DNA of 64,000 nt from Microbaculum marinum (GCF_042646165.1 NZ_JBHRTC010000009.1), one strand, 5' to 3'; positions 1 to 9,364 are shown, numbered from the stretch's first letter. Notes: a model not told the origin generated them from the letters alone. A program made the numbers and translations.

Positions 1-53
1 CCGCAAACGCCATCCTCCGCGACGAGGTACCCTTCCATGCCTGAAAAACACAG

Positions 54-383
54 TTGCCGTATCAACATCGCGCCGGCGACGACCGCCGCAACCTCGGCGT
101 TGCCGTCCGGCACCTCACCCTGACCGACGTGACGGGCGAGGCTCGCCGCATCCGCGCCGACGACCCGCGCCTGACCTTCGGCTTCCACGCTCCCGAGGGA
201 GACGGCCGCGACGCTCTCCGCTGGACGACGGGCCGCGCCCTGCTGCCCGGCTCGCTGTGGGCCGGCATGACCGGCCAGGTCACGCTGACGCTGGCGGTCC
301 ATGCGGCAGACGTGCGGATGTGGGTCTCTCCGGAGAATGCGGCCCCCAGCACGCCCCGCCACTGCCCGCCCAAAGCCGCCTGA
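54..383 (+). pseudogene. Truncated Hint-protein C-terminal copy
   Basis: This open stretch of about 109 codons matches the last 109 or so residues of the intact Hint-domain protein that follows. Both share the segments DRRNLGV, GEARRIRADDPRL, RWTTGRALLPG and SGQVTLT (here TGQVTLT). There is no Hint core, and the same frame carries a stop codon at 42-44 just upstream. The only start is a TTG inside the homologous region with no ribosome-binding site. It therefore looks like the 3' remnant of a duplicated gene rather than a working gene. The window edge is only 53 bases away, so a rearranged 5' part further left cannot be excluded. Confidence 0.65.
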
Positions 384-748
384 GGGCCTCGCCCGGCGCG
401 CCCCGTCGACCTGCGTAGTCCCGTCGTCGGAAGAGGCAGTCTGCGCGGCAGGCTCATCGCCATGCGCAGTCGTCAGAAATCATCCCCGCAGCCGCGACAG
501 CCGCGGGCCTGCCCGTGCACAGACGGTCGGCAAGTTCCCCGACGCAACCTTGACTTGTTGGGCGTCACACTCGAAATTGACGCTAGGGAATAAAAGAGCC
601 TTCGCTTCCGGCATCGTTGCCGGTTCGCGCCGCGTCCCGCGTCCCGAAGGGCCGACGCAGTCATTTGACGGGCACCGGAGCCGATTTCGATAGCTCTGCA
701 CGGCGGCAAGAAGCCGACTTGTTTCACATACCGTTTGGGGGCAGCTCC
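384..748. other. Intergenic gap between Hint copies
   Basis: This stretch of 365 bases contains no convincing gene. Short open frames cross it on both strands but have no ribosome-binding site or recognisable product. From about 540 onward it becomes more AT-rich, which suits a promoter for the Hint gene. A TTGACT hexamer lies at 550-555, but no good -10 box follows at the normal distance, so no promoter is called. Confidence 0.4.
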
Positions 749-2116
749 ATGGGAGAGAAAACGTTTGCATATGCGTTCTATCCAATTGATGGAGTGTTGA
801 TTAATGTTTATGGCACGCAAAACGAAACGATTGCCGATATCTCCAATGGCCCGGATGATGACCTGACAGTATTCGGGGATATTTCAGACGATGACGTCTC
901 GGGGGCAAGCTATGGGGATATGACTTTCGTTGGCGTTGCCACGGCGGACGGCCACGAGATCGCCTTCTTCGAAGATTCTGCTGGCATACTAATTGGTTTT
1001 TCCGACACCGACATTCCGAGCCTCACCTACTACACGCTCGACACCGACGCCACCTACGCCGTCTGCTTCGCCGCCGGCACGCTGATCCGCACGCCTGACG
1101 GGGACCTGCCGGTCGAGACGCTGGCCGAGGGCGACACGGTGGTCACCGCCTCCGGCGAAGAGCGCGCCATCCGCTGGTCCGGCGCGCGGACGGTGGACTG
1201 TAGCACCACCACCAATCCCCGCCAGGCCTGGCCGGTGCGGGTGTCAGAAGACGCCTTCGGCCCGGGCCTGCCGGAGCGCGAGCTGTGGCTGTCGCCGGCG
1301 CACGCGGTGCAGGTGAGCGCCGGAGAGCAGGCGGACGCCGCGGATGACGTTCTCGTCCCGATCGGATCGCTGGTCAACGGCGCGACGATCGAACAGATCC
1401 CGCTGGAGACGATCGACTACTACCATATCGAGCTCGACACCCACGACGTGGTGATCGCCAACGGCCTGCCGGCCGAGAGCTATCTCGACTGCGGCAACCG
1501 CGACTTCTTCGCCGGCGCCGACGTCGCGCCGGAATCCGAGCGCGCGGAGATCGATCCGGCTGATCTGCCTTTCTGCCTGCCCTTGGTCACGGGCGGCGGG
1601 GTCGTCGAGGAGGTCCGGGCGCAACTGGGGACGCAGGCGCGGGAGATCGGCTGGGCATCGAAAGCCGCGGAGCCGGAGGTCGCGGTCGAAGCCGGAGGCA
1701 CGCCGCTGCTGCCCGACGAGATCGGCGGCAAGCTCCGGGTCACCCTGCCGGCGGACGCATGCGACGCGTGGCTCGTGTCCTCGTCCTGGGTCCCGTACCA
1801 TCACGGCGCCGGCGCCGACCGCCGCAACCTGGGTGTTGTTTTCCGGCATCTGACCGTGACCGACGCGACCGGCGAGGCCCGGCGCATCCGCGCCGACGAT
1901 CCGCGCCTCGCCTTCGGCTTTCACGAGGCCGAGGGAGAGGACGGCGCGGCGTTCCGCTGGACGACGGGCCGCGCCCTGCTGCCGGGAGCGCTGTGGGGCG
2001 GGATGAGCGGCCAGGTCACGCTGACGTTCGAGGTCCACGCCAACGAGAGGCGGAGATGGATCGCGCCGGCGAAGGCGGCTGCGGCGCCTGCCCGCAGGAT
2101 GAGTCTGGTTGCCTGA
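749..2116 (+). CDS. Hint-domain (hedgehog/intein-type) protein
   Basis: The protein has 455 residues from the ATG at 749, which follows a purine run (GGGGG) at suitable distance. Longer in-frame starts reach into less gene-like sequence. A Hint_2-type domain starts at Cys106 (CFAAGTLIRTPDG, then ETLAEGDTVVTASG and IRWSG) and runs to about residue 280. It includes LSPAHAV and a later block with HDVVIANGLPAESYLDCGNR. The Cys and the block order fit self-processing Hint folds, but I cannot show that it cleaves itself. The first 100 residues are acidic and rich in Gly and Thr, and the DNA there is clearly less GC-rich than the rest, as if an unrelated N-terminal module had been joined to a resident Hint part. 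The C-terminal 110 residues are duplicated in the remnant at 54-383. Proteins of this type in Alphaproteobacteria are often secreted, but no classical signal peptide is seen. The function is unknown. Confidence 0.75.
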   Translation: MGEKTFAYAFYPIDGVLINVYGTQNETIADISNGPDDDLTVFGDISDDDVSGASYGDMTFVGVATADGHEIAFFEDSAGILIGFSDTDIPSLTYYTLDTDATYAVCFAAGTLIRTPDGDLPVETLAEGDTVVTASGEERAIRWSGARTVDCSTTTNPRQAWPVRVSEDAFGPGLPERELWLSPAHAVQVSAGEQADAADDVLVPIGSLVNGATIEQIPLETIDYYHIELDTHDVVIANGLPAESYLDCGNRDFFAGADVAPESERAEIDPADLPFCLPLVTGGGVVEEVRAQLGTQAREIGWASKAAEPEVAVEAGGTPLLPDEIGGKLRVTLPADACDAWLVSSSWVPYHHGAGADRRNLGVVFRHLTVTDATGEARRIRADDPRLAFGFHEAEGEDGAAFRWTTGRALLPGALWGGMSGQVTLTFEVHANERRRWIAPAKAAAAPARRMSLVA

Positions 2117-2323
2117 TCGCGCGACGCTGGCCGGTTTCCCCGGCCCGCTCCGCGCAACCTGGCCTGGACTCGTTTGGCAGCGACCGCGAGCGTGCCGGGC
2201 CGCGCATCGGAAGGCCGGATAGCGTTTGCCGCCGCGTGGCGGCGCTTGTCCCGAAGGTCGTCGACCCGCTTGTCCGGACTGCTCCCGTGCGGTCAGAGCG
2301 GCAACAGCGACGCCCCCCGATCC

Positions 2324-3082
2324 TCAGAAATTCCCCACCGTCGCCCCGCCTTCCATCGGCAGGGCCGCGCCGTTGACGAAGCCGGCGTCCTCCGAGGCGA
2401 GGAACAGCACGCAGGCGGCCGTCTCCTCGACGGTCCCGATGCGTTGCAGCGGGTAGGTTGAGCGCTGGTAGGCGAGGCCCTGCTCCTCGTCGCCGTCGAC
2501 CGCGAAGCCTGCCCGCGCCATGTCGGTCTCCACCACCCCGGGGCACAGTGCGTTGACGCGGATGTCGGGGGCAAGCTCCATCGCCATTGCCCGCGTCAGG
2601 CTGATGACGGCGCCCTTCGAGGCGCAGTAGGCGGTCGTCTCCGGATAGCCGTTGATGCCGGATTCCGAGGCGATGTTGACGATGTTGCCCTTCGTCGCGC
2701 GCAGCGCGGGGAGGGCGGCCTGCGTGCAGAACTGGACGCTCTTGACGTTGGCGTTCATCACCGCGTCCCAGGCGACCTCGTCGGTCTCGCCGATCGTGCC
2801 CCGGAAGAACACCCCGGCATTGTTGACCAGCACGTCGAGCCGGCCGAACGCGGCAAGTGCTGCGGCGACGGCGGCCTGGCAGCCCTCGACCGTCGAGACG
2901 TCGCCGGGCGCGGCCACAGCGTTCTCGTTGCCGTTGTACTCGGCCAGCGCCACGGCGACCGACGTGTCGGTGCGGCCGTTGACGGCGACGCGGGCGCCTT
3001 CGTTCAGGAAGGCGCGCACGCAGGCGGCGCCGATGCCCCGCGTGCCGCCTGTGACGAGAACTGCTGCATTCTTGAACCGCAT
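2324..3082 (-). CDS. SDR family oxidoreductase
   Basis: This is a 252-residue classical short-chain dehydrogenase. The NAD(P)-binding motif TGGTRGIG starts at residue 11, NNAG is at 87-90, and the catalytic Ser139, Tyr152 and Lys156 (YCASK) are present. Length and the C-terminal pattern (DAGFVNGAALPMEGG) are normal for the family. It begins 9 bases after the IlvD/Edd dehydratase stop and ends the minus-strand run that starts with the nucleoside transporter. Pairing with a sugar-acid dehydratase suggests oxidation of a sugar or sugar acid, but the substrate cannot be read from the sequence. The preceding deo operon makes a deoxysugar role possible. Confidence 0.9.
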   Translation of the reverse strand: MRFKNAAVLVTGGTRGIGAACVRAFLNEGARVAVNGRTDTSVAVALAEYNGNENAVAAPGDVSTVEGCQAAVAAALAAFGRLDVLVNNAGVFFRGTIGETDEVAWDAVMNANVKSVQFCTQAALPALRATKGNIVNIASESGINGYPETTAYCASKGAVISLTRAMAMELAPDIRVNALCPGVVETDMARAGFAVDGDEEQGLAYQRSTYPLQRIGTVEETAACVLFLASEDAGFVNGAALPMEGGATVGNF

Positions 3083-3091
3083 GGCGTTGTG

Positions 3092-4801
3092 CTACCCCTT
3101 CAGAAAGTCGAAATCGCATCCTTCGTCGGCCTGCAGGACCGAGCGCTGATAGAGCGCATCATAACCGCGCCGGTCGGGTTCGGGAGGACGTGCGGCGGCA
3201 AGATCGGCGCGGCGGCGCTCCAGTTCAGCCGCCTCGACGAGCAGGTCCAGCCGCCGCGAACTGACGCTCAGCCGGATCCGGTCGCCGTCGCGCACCAGGC
3301 CGAGCGGCCCGCCGGTATGGGCTTCCGGGGTCACGTGCAGGATCACGGTGCCGAACGCCGTGCCGCTCATCCGGGCATCGGAGATCCGCACCATGTCCTT
3401 GACGCCTGCGGAGGCCAGCTTCCTGGGGATCGGCAGGTAACCCGCCTCCGGCATGCCCGAGGGGCTCTTCGGCCCGGCATTCTGCAGCACCAGGAAATCC
3501 TCCGGGGTCACGTCGAGGCCGGGATCGTCGATGCGGGCGGACAGGTCGTCGAGCGAGGTGAACACCACGGCGCGGCCCTCGCGCTCGAACAGGCTGCGGT
3601 CGGCGGCCGAGCGCTTGAGGATCGCGCCGCCCGGCGCCAGCGACCCGAACAGCGCGACGAGGCCGCCCTGCGGTTCGATCGGGCTACCGGCGGCGGCGAC
3701 GACATCGCGGTCGACGTAGCCTGCCTCGCCTTCCAGCCGCTGGCCGAGCGTCCCGCCGGTCACCGTCAGGCAGTCGAGGTCGAGCAGGTCCTTCAGTTCG
3801 CGCAGCACGGCGCCGAGCCCGCCGGCGGCGAACAGGTCCTCCATGTAGTGGCTGCCGACCGGCTTCAGGTTCACCAGCACCGGCGTCGTGTCGGAGATCT
3901 CGTTCAGCCAGGACAGCGGCATGTCGATGCCGAGACGCCCGGCGATCGCGGTGAGGTGGATTACCGCGTTGGTCGATCCGCCGACGGCCATCAGCACCCG
4001 CAGGGCGTTGCCGACCGCGGCCCTTGTGATGATCCGGTCAGGCGTGATCGGGTTGTCGATCAGCGCCACGGCGGCCGCGCCCGTCGCCTCGCCGGCGCGC
4101 AGCCGGTCGGCGTGCACGGCGGGAATGGCCGCCGTGCCGGGCAGCGACATGCCGAGCGCCTCGGTTATCAGCGCCATCGTGCTCGCCGTGCCCATCACCG
4201 CGCAGGTCCCGGCGGTCGTCGCCAGCCGTCCTTCGATCGCCTCGATCTGCTCGCCGTCCAGCTCGCCGGCGCGGTAGCGGGCCCAGAACCGCCGGCAGTC
4301 GGTGCAGGCGCCGAGCCGCTCGCCGTTGTGGCGCGACGTCATCATCGGCCCCGCGACCAGCTGGATCGCGGGCTTGCCCGCCGATGCCGCGCCCATCAGC
4401 TGGGCCGGCACGGTCTTGTCGCAGCCGCCGAGCAGCACCACGGCATCCATAGGCTGGGCGCGGATCATCTCCTCGGTGTCCATCGCCATCAGGTTGCGGA
4501 ACTTCAGGCTGGTCGGGCTGAGGAAGACCTCGCCGAGCGAGACCGTCGGGAATTCGAGCGGCAGCCCGCCGGCCATCAGTACCCCCCGCTTCACCGCCTC
4601 GAGCAGGTCGGGCAGGGCGCGGTGGCAGTTGTTGAAGCCGGACGGGGTGTGGGCGATGCCGACCACGGGCCGCTTCAGGGCGTCGTTGGAATAGCCCATC
4701 GAGCGGGCGAAGGAGCGGCGCAGGTAGAGCGCGAAGTCCGGGTCGCCGTAGTTGGTCAGCCCGCCGGCGATGCCCTTGCCGCGCTGGTTGGATGTCGTCA
4801 C
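3092..4801 (-). CDS. IlvD/Edd-family sugar-acid dehydratase
   Basis: The protein has 569 residues and starts with GTG at 4801, preceded by GGGAG seven bases upstream. It belongs to the dihydroxy-acid dehydratase / phosphogluconate dehydratase family of Fe-S dehydratases. The likely cluster cysteines are Cys59 (FNNCH), Cys127 (GGCDKT) and Cys200 (AGTCAVMGTASTMA). The N-terminus (NYGDPDFALYLRRSFARSMG) is like the arabinonate/xylonate branch rather than IlvD of branched-chain amino acid synthesis, and the absence of other ilv genes agrees. The likely reaction is dehydration of an aldonate to a 2-keto-3-deoxy acid. The gene starts 18 bases after deoB, so it is probably cotranscribed with the nucleoside operon. 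The exact sugar acid is unknown. Confidence 0.88.
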   Translation of the reverse strand: MTTSNQRGKGIAGGLTNYGDPDFALYLRRSFARSMGYSNDALKRPVVGIAHTPSGFNNCHRALPDLLEAVKRGVLMAGGLPLEFPTVSLGEVFLSPTSLKFRNLMAMDTEEMIRAQPMDAVVLLGGCDKTVPAQLMGAASAGKPAIQLVAGPMMTSRHNGERLGACTDCRRFWARYRAGELDGEQIEAIEGRLATTAGTCAVMGTASTMALITEALGMSLPGTAAIPAVHADRLRAGEATGAAAVALIDNPITPDRIITRAAVGNALRVLMAVGGSTNAVIHLTAIAGRLGIDMPLSWLNEISDTTPVLVNLKPVGSHYMEDLFAAGGLGAVLRELKDLLDLDCLTVTGGTLGQRLEGEAGYVDRDVVAAAGSPIEPQGGLVALFGSLAPGGAILKRSAADRSLFEREGRAVVFTSLDDLSARIDDPGLDVTPEDFLVLQNAGPKSPSGMPEAGYLPIPRKLASAGVKDMVRISDARMSGTAFGTVILHVTPEAHTGGPLGLVRDGDRIRLSVSSRRLDLLVEAAELERRRADLAAARPPEPDRRGYDALYQRSVLQADEGCDFDFLKG

Positions 4802-4819
4802 CGCCGTCTCCCGCCTGCC

Positions 4820-6040
4820 TCAGAGGAAGCTTGTACCATGCTTCAGCGGCGGCAGGCCGAGATGCGCGGCGATCGACTGGCCGATATCGGAAAAACTGTT
4901 TCGCGGCTCCATCGGGCGCCCGGCGATCCCCGGTCCGAACGCCATCACCGGCACGGTCTCCCGGGTGTGGTCGGTGCCGGTCCAGGTCGGATCGTTGCCG
5001 TGGTCGGCGGTCAGCACCACCAGGTCGCCCTTCCTGAGCAGCCCCGTCAGTTCGGGGAGCCGCCGGTCGAAGCGCTCGAGGCATGCGGCGTATCCGGCGA
5101 CGTCGCGGCGATGGCCGTAGAGCTGGTCGAAGTCGATGAAGTTGGTGAACACCAGGTCGCCGTCGCCGGCCCGCCCCGCGGCCTCCAGGGTGCGGTCGAA
5201 CTGGCTCTCGTTGTCGGACGCCTTGAGCAGCTGCGTCACCCCTCGACCGCCGAAGATGTCGCCGATCTTGCCGACGCCGAAGACCTCGTGGCCTGACACT
5301 GCGACGGCATCGAGAAGGGTCGGTTCTGGCAGCGGGACGGCATAGTCACGGCGGTGTCCGGTCCTGCTGAAGTCATCGGCCATGGTGCCGACGAACGGCC
5401 GCGCGATGACGCGCCCGACGCGCAGCGGATCGCACAGCCGGCGGGCGATCTCGCAGAGCCGGTAGAGCCGCTCCAGCCCGAACGTCTCCTCGTGCGCGGC
5501 GATCTGCAGGACGGAATCCGCCGACGTATAGACGATCGGCTTGCCGGTGCGCATGTGTTCCTCGCCGAGTTCTGCGAGGATCGCGGTGCCGGACGCATGT
5601 CTGTTCCCCAGCAATCCCGGAAGCTCGCCCTCGCGGATCAGGGCGTTGGTGAGGATCTCAGGAAAGGCCGGATAGGTGTCCGGAAAGTAGTGCCAGGCGA
5701 ACGGCACCGGCAGGCCGGCAATCTCCCAGTGTCCCGACTGCGTGTCCTTTCCGCGTGAGATTTCAGAGGCATAGCCCCAGATCGCGTCGGGAGACGGGAC
5801 GCGCGGTACGCCGGCCGGATGATCTCCCGTCGCGGCCTCCGCGGCCCGGCAGAGGCCGAGCGCGTTCATGTTCGGGATCTTCAGCGGTCCCGTCCGGCCG
5901 CCCTCCACATCCGCCTCGCCGCGATCGCAGGCCGCGGCGATGTGCCCGAGCGTATCGGCGCCGGAATCGCCGAACGCTTCGGCGTCCGCCGCGCCGCCGA
6001 TGCCGACGGAATCCATCACCAGCAGGAATGCCCGAGCCAT
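4820..6040 (-). CDS. deoB: Phosphopentomutase
   Basis: The protein has 406 residues, the normal length for DeoB. It interconverts (deoxy)ribose-1-phosphate and (deoxy)ribose-5-phosphate in the cytosol. Alkaline-phosphatase-superfamily metal sites are visible at Asp10 (MDSVGIG) and in the C-terminal ADHGNDPTWTGTDHTRE. GKDTQSGHWE around residue 100 carries the threonine that is phosphorylated in the family. Its start codon directly abuts the deoA stop (TGA-ATG), so translation is probably coupled. It passes sugar phosphates from the two phosphorylases to DeoC. Confidence 0.97.
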   Translation of the reverse strand: MARAFLLVMDSVGIGGAADAEAFGDSGADTLGHIAAACDRGEADVEGGRTGPLKIPNMNALGLCRAAEAATGDHPAGVPRVPSPDAIWGYASEISRGKDTQSGHWEIAGLPVPFAWHYFPDTYPAFPEILTNALIREGELPGLLGNRHASGTAILAELGEEHMRTGKPIVYTSADSVLQIAAHEETFGLERLYRLCEIARRLCDPLRVGRVIARPFVGTMADDFSRTGHRRDYAVPLPEPTLLDAVAVSGHEVFGVGKIGDIFGGRGVTQLLKASDNESQFDRTLEAAGRAGDGDLVFTNFIDFDQLYGHRRDVAGYAACLERFDRRLPELTGLLRKGDLVVLTADHGNDPTWTGTDHTRETVPVMAFGPGIAGRPMEPRNSFSDIGQSIAAHLGLPPLKHGTSFL

Positions 6041-7366
6041 TCAGCCCGCCTCGCCGGTGATGCGTTCGTAGACGACGGGCCGAGGTGCGGGCGCCTCGCC
6101 GATCATGTAGGCGGCCCGCAGCGCCGCTGCGCCGCGTTCGGCCGCCGCCTCGTCGCGGGCATGGACGACGGCGAGCGGGCGGCCCGGGCCCACCTCGGCG
6201 CCGATCCCGGCGAGTTCCGTGAAGCCGACCGCGGGGTCGATCGTGTCGGACGCCCTCGTGCGACCGCCGCCGAGCGAGATCACCGCGAGCCCGATCCTGC
6301 GGGTGTCGATCGCGGCGACATGGCCCGATCCGTCCGCCGTCACCGGCCGCTGTATCGGCGCCTCCGGCAGATGCTGCCAGGGCCTTTCCACGAGATCGGT
6401 CGGTCCGCCGAGTTCCACGATCATCTGTGCGAACGTCTCCACGGCCCGCCCCGATTCCAGTGCGGTGCGCGCCATTTCCCGGCCTTCTGAGCGGGTCGCG
6501 GCGAGCCCGCCGATCTCCAGCATCTCCGCCGCCAGCGCCAGCGTCACCTCCAGCAGGCGGCGGTCGCGCCGTTCGCCGGCCAGGAACTTGACGGCATTCG
6601 TGACCTCCACGGCGTTCCCCGCCGCCGAGGCGAGGGGTTCATGCATGTCGGTCAGCAGCGCGGTGGTGTGCAGCCCCGCGCCATTGGCGACCGACACCAG
6701 GCTGCGGGCGAGCGCCCGCGCCTCGTCCATCTCCTCCATGAAGGCGCCGGAACCGACCTTCACGTCGAGGACCAGCCCCTGCAGGCCGGCGGCGAGCTTC
6801 TTCGAAAGGATCGAGGCGGTGATGAGCGCGATCGACTCGACCGTCGCCGTGATATCGCGGATGCCGTAGAGGCGCCGGTCGGCAGGGGCGAGGTCGGCCG
6901 TCTGGCCGATAATGGCGCAGCCGGCCGCGCCGACAACCCGCCGGAGCTCGTCAAGGTCGGGCCGCGTGTTGTAGCCGGGGATCGTGTCGAGCTTGTCGAG
7001 CGTACCGCCGGTGTGGCCGAGCCCTAGGCCGGAGATCATCGGCACCCGTCCGCCGCAGGCAGCCACGATCGGCGCCAGCATCAGCGAGACGTTGTCGCCA
7101 ACGCCGCCTGTCGAGTGCTTGTCGAGGACGGGGCCCTCGCCGGCAGGCCAGTCCAGCACCATGCCGGAGTCCCGCATCGCCAGTGTCAGTGTCACGCGTT
7201 CGGCGGTGTCGAGGTCGCGGAAGAAGATCGCCATGGCAAGCGCTGCAACCTGACCTTCGGTGACAGAACCCTCCGTCAGTGCCTTGACGAAAAAGCGTAT
7301 TTCCTCTTCGTCCAGGGCGTGCCCGTCGCGCTTCTTGCGGATAATCTCCTGCGGGAGGAACGTCAT
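6041..7366 (-). CDS. deoA: Thymidine phosphorylase
   Basis: This 441-residue protein phosphorolyses thymidine and deoxyuridine to the base and deoxyribose-1-phosphate. The family signature KHSTGGVGDN, followed by MISGLGLGHTGGTLDKLDTIPG, lies in the first 140 residues. It starts MTFLPQEIIRKKRDG, which is typical of the N-terminal helical domain. The start overlaps the deoC stop by one base (TGATG). Order in the operon is deoC, deoA, deoB, with no gap that could hold a separate promoter. Confidence 0.97.
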   Translation of the reverse strand: MTFLPQEIIRKKRDGHALDEEEIRFFVKALTEGSVTEGQVAALAMAIFFRDLDTAERVTLTLAMRDSGMVLDWPAGEGPVLDKHSTGGVGDNVSLMLAPIVAACGGRVPMISGLGLGHTGGTLDKLDTIPGYNTRPDLDELRRVVGAAGCAIIGQTADLAPADRRLYGIRDITATVESIALITASILSKKLAAGLQGLVLDVKVGSGAFMEEMDEARALARSLVSVANGAGLHTTALLTDMHEPLASAAGNAVEVTNAVKFLAGERRDRRLLEVTLALAAEMLEIGGLAATRSEGREMARTALESGRAVETFAQMIVELGGPTDLVERPWQHLPEAPIQRPVTADGSGHVAAIDTRRIGLAVISLGGGRTRASDTIDPAVGFTELAGIGAEVGPGRPLAVVHARDEAAAERGAAALRAAYMIGEAPAPRPVVYERITGEAG

Positions 7367-8178
7367 CAGTATTCCTTGCCGGTCCTTCCGGACTTCCTTG
7401 CGGTCTTCGATCCGGCGGACTTCTGGGCGGGAGGACCCTTCGTTCGGCCCTCCAGCACCGCCAGGAGCGCGTCCAGCAGCCCGGACGCGCCGAAACGGAA
7501 GGTCCCGGGCCGCGCCCAGTCCTTGCCGAGAATGTCGTCGGCCAGGCCGAGGTAGGTGGCCGCATCGTCGAGGCTGCGTACGCCGCCGGCGGCCTTGAAG
7601 CCGGTCTTGCCGCCGTGTTCCCTGATCACCTCCAGCATGGCGCTGGCGGCCTTCGGTGTGGCGTTGACCTTCACCTTTCCGGTGGATGTCTTGACGAAGT
7701 CGGCGCCGGCACTGATCGCGATTTCGGTCGCCTTTCGAATGGCTGCTTCACTCTTCAGTTCGCCTGTTTCCAGTATCGTCTTGAGAATTCTATCTTTTGC
7801 CGCCTTGCGGACCCGGTCGATCTGGCGTCCGACCTCGTCGGGATCGTTCCGCAGCAGACGCCACGGGATTACCATGTCGATCTCGTCTGCCCCGTCACTC
7901 ACCGCATTGCGCGTCTCGCCGACCACCCAGGCGGGCGGCGAGTCTCCCGCAGGAAAATTGACGACCGCAGCGATCTTTGTGAGAGTTTCCTCAAGCAGTT
8001 CCTTAGCCTGAGGAACGAAGCGCGGCCAGATGCACACGGCGGCGACCGGACCGTGGTCGGTCTGCGCTCGCCCGCAGAGGCGAACGATGTCGGCGGGGGA
8101 GCAACCGTCTTCCAGGTTGGTGAGATCCAGACAGGCGAGCGCCCGCTCGGCGACCGTCTTCGGTTTCGGCTTCGTCAT
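7366..8178 (-). CDS. deoC: Deoxyribose-phosphate aldolase
   Basis: The protein has 270 residues and cleaves 2-deoxyribose-5-phosphate to glyceraldehyde-3-phosphate and acetaldehyde. The Schiff-base lysine is Lys163 in ADFVKTSTGK. Asp101 (DEIDMVI) and Lys195 (TGFKAAGG) match the other active-site residues. The last 25 residues form a Lys/Ser/Ala-rich tail that looks like a disordered extension. Its ATG overlaps the stop of the upstream phosphorylase gene by four bases (ATGA). Confidence 0.97.
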   Translation of the reverse strand: MTKPKPKTVAERALACLDLTNLEDGCSPADIVRLCGRAQTDHGPVAAVCIWPRFVPQAKELLEETLTKIAAVVNFPAGDSPPAWVVGETRNAVSDGADEIDMVIPWRLLRNDPDEVGRQIDRVRKAAKDRILKTILETGELKSEAAIRKATEIAISAGADFVKTSTGKVKVNATPKAASAMLEVIREHGGKTGFKAAGGVRSLDDAATYLGLADDILGKDWARPGTFRFGASGLLDALLAVLEGRTKGPPAQKSAGSKTARKSGRTGKEY

Positions 8179-8972
8179 CGCATGTCCCCTATCAGACGGG
8201 TCAGCAGTCGCGCCAGCTTGCCGCCGCCCTCCGGCGCCATCGCCTTGGTGTCCTCGTGCGACAGTTCAGCGCCGGTGATGCCGGCGGCCATGTTGGTGAT
8301 CACGGAGAAGGCGAGCACGCGCATCCCGAGAAACCGGGCAATGATCACCTCCGGCACGGTCGACATGCCGACAGCGTCGGCGCCCAGAATGCCGGCCATG
8401 CGAATTTCCGCCGGCGTCTCGAAGGACGGGCCGGAGAACCAGGCGTAGACGCCGCTGGCGAGGTCGAGACCCTCCGCCTCGGCCGCTGCCGTTGCCAGGG
8501 TCCGCAACTCGGGATCGTAGGCGCTCGTCAGCCCGACGAAGCGGGCATCGCTCTTCTCGCCGATCAGCGGGTTGGCGCCGGCCAGGTTGATGTGGTCGGT
8601 GATCAGCATGACCGAGCCCGGCGGCGCGTCTGCGCGAAGACTGCCGGCGGAGTTGGTTAGGACCAGCGTCTCGACGCCGATCCGCTTCAGCACCTCGAGC
8701 GCGAAGCGCATGGCGTCGGGCCGCCCCTCCTCGTAGTAGTGCGCGCGCCCCGACAGCATCGCGACGGGCGTGCCCGAAAGCGTACCGAGCACGAGCGCTC
8801 CTGCGTGACCGGAGACGGACGGCTGCGGAAAACCCGGCAGGTCGGCATAGGGGATCGCGACGCGGTCCGCGACGGCCTCGACAAGTCCGCCGAGGCCCGA
8901 TCCCAGGACCAGCCCGACGGTCGGACGATGCCCCGCGCGGTCGGCGATCAGCGCTGCCGTTGTCTCGGTCAT
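8175..8972 (-). CDS. punA: Purine nucleoside phosphorylase (trimeric type)
   Basis: The protein has 265 residues from the ATG at 8972. It is of the trimeric, mammalian-like class that splits 6-oxopurine (deoxy)nucleosides into base and pentose-1-phosphate. Visible motifs are LVLGSGLGG, SGHAG, GRAHYYEEG, SGPSFETPAEIR (active-site Glu) and GMSTVPEVIIARFLGM followed by TNMAAG (base-binding Asn). An open frame continues upstream past the chosen start, but only as read-through of the cytidine deaminase region. The start at 8972 overlaps the cdd stop by four bases. Substrate preference is inferred from the family; the gene symbol follows that subclass. Confidence 0.93.
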   Translation of the reverse strand: MTETTAALIADRAGHRPTVGLVLGSGLGGLVEAVADRVAIPYADLPGFPQPSVSGHAGALVLGTLSGTPVAMLSGRAHYYEEGRPDAMRFALEVLKRIGVETLVLTNSAGSLRADAPPGSVMLITDHINLAGANPLIGEKSDARFVGLTSAYDPELRTLATAAAEAEGLDLASGVYAWFSGPSFETPAEIRMAGILGADAVGMSTVPEVIIARFLGMRVLAFSVITNMAAGITGAELSHEDTKAMAPEGGGKLARLLTRLIGDMR

Positions 8973-9364
8973 CGCCCCTCCAGGCCGAACGCCATCGGCA
9001 GCAGTTCGCCGAGGCGTACCGTCCCCACGACGCCGTCCCGGTCGCAGAGATGCACAAGCGTGTCGGCCGTCCCGAATTCCTTGAGCCGCTGCCTGCAGCC
9101 GCCGCACGGGGTGATGCGATCCATCCGCTCCGCCACCACCGCGATTTCGACGATCTCCCTTTCGCCTGCCGCGATCATGTGGGCGACCGCCGACGTTTCC
9201 GCGCACCAGCCCTCGGGATAGGAGGCGTTCTCGACGTTGCAGCCGGCATGGATCGTGCCGCCGGGCGTGCGCAATGCCGCGCCGACGGGGAAACCGGAGT
9301 AGGGGGCATGGGCATTCGCCATGACTGCCCTGGCCGCCTCGAACAGATTGCGCGGATCGCTCAT
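8969..9364 (-). CDS. cdd: Cytidine deaminase
   Basis: The protein has 131 residues, the size of the small homotetrameric class. It deaminates cytidine and deoxycytidine to (deoxy)uridine. The zinc site is complete: the Cys and catalytic Glu of WCAETSA, and the two Cys of PCGGCRQ. NVENASYPEG is the nucleoside-binding segment. Two ATGs are possible (9367 and 9364). The second is chosen because it lies seven bases after AAGGA; the first would add one Met. Both overlap the stop of the second permease. It feeds deoxyuridine to the downstream pyrimidine phosphorylase. Confidence 0.95.
   Translation of the reverse strand: MSDPRNLFEAARAVMANAHAPYSGFPVGAALRTPGGTIHAGCNVENASYPEGWCAETSAVAHMIAAGEREIVEIAVVAERMDRITPCGGCRQRLKEFGTADTLVHLCDRDGVVGTVRLGELLPMAFGLEGR

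Noticed and set aside
3092..4801. Assignment of the dehydratase as IlvD of branched-chain amino acid synthesis
   Set aside because: The N-terminal pattern fits the sugar-acid branch better and the neighbours are sugar and nucleoside catabolic genes.
3089..5296. A 735-codon open frame on the plus strand opposite the dehydratase and deoB
   Set aside because: It is antisense to two well-supported enzymes, has no recognisable domain and arises from the high GC content, which removes stop codons from antisense frames.
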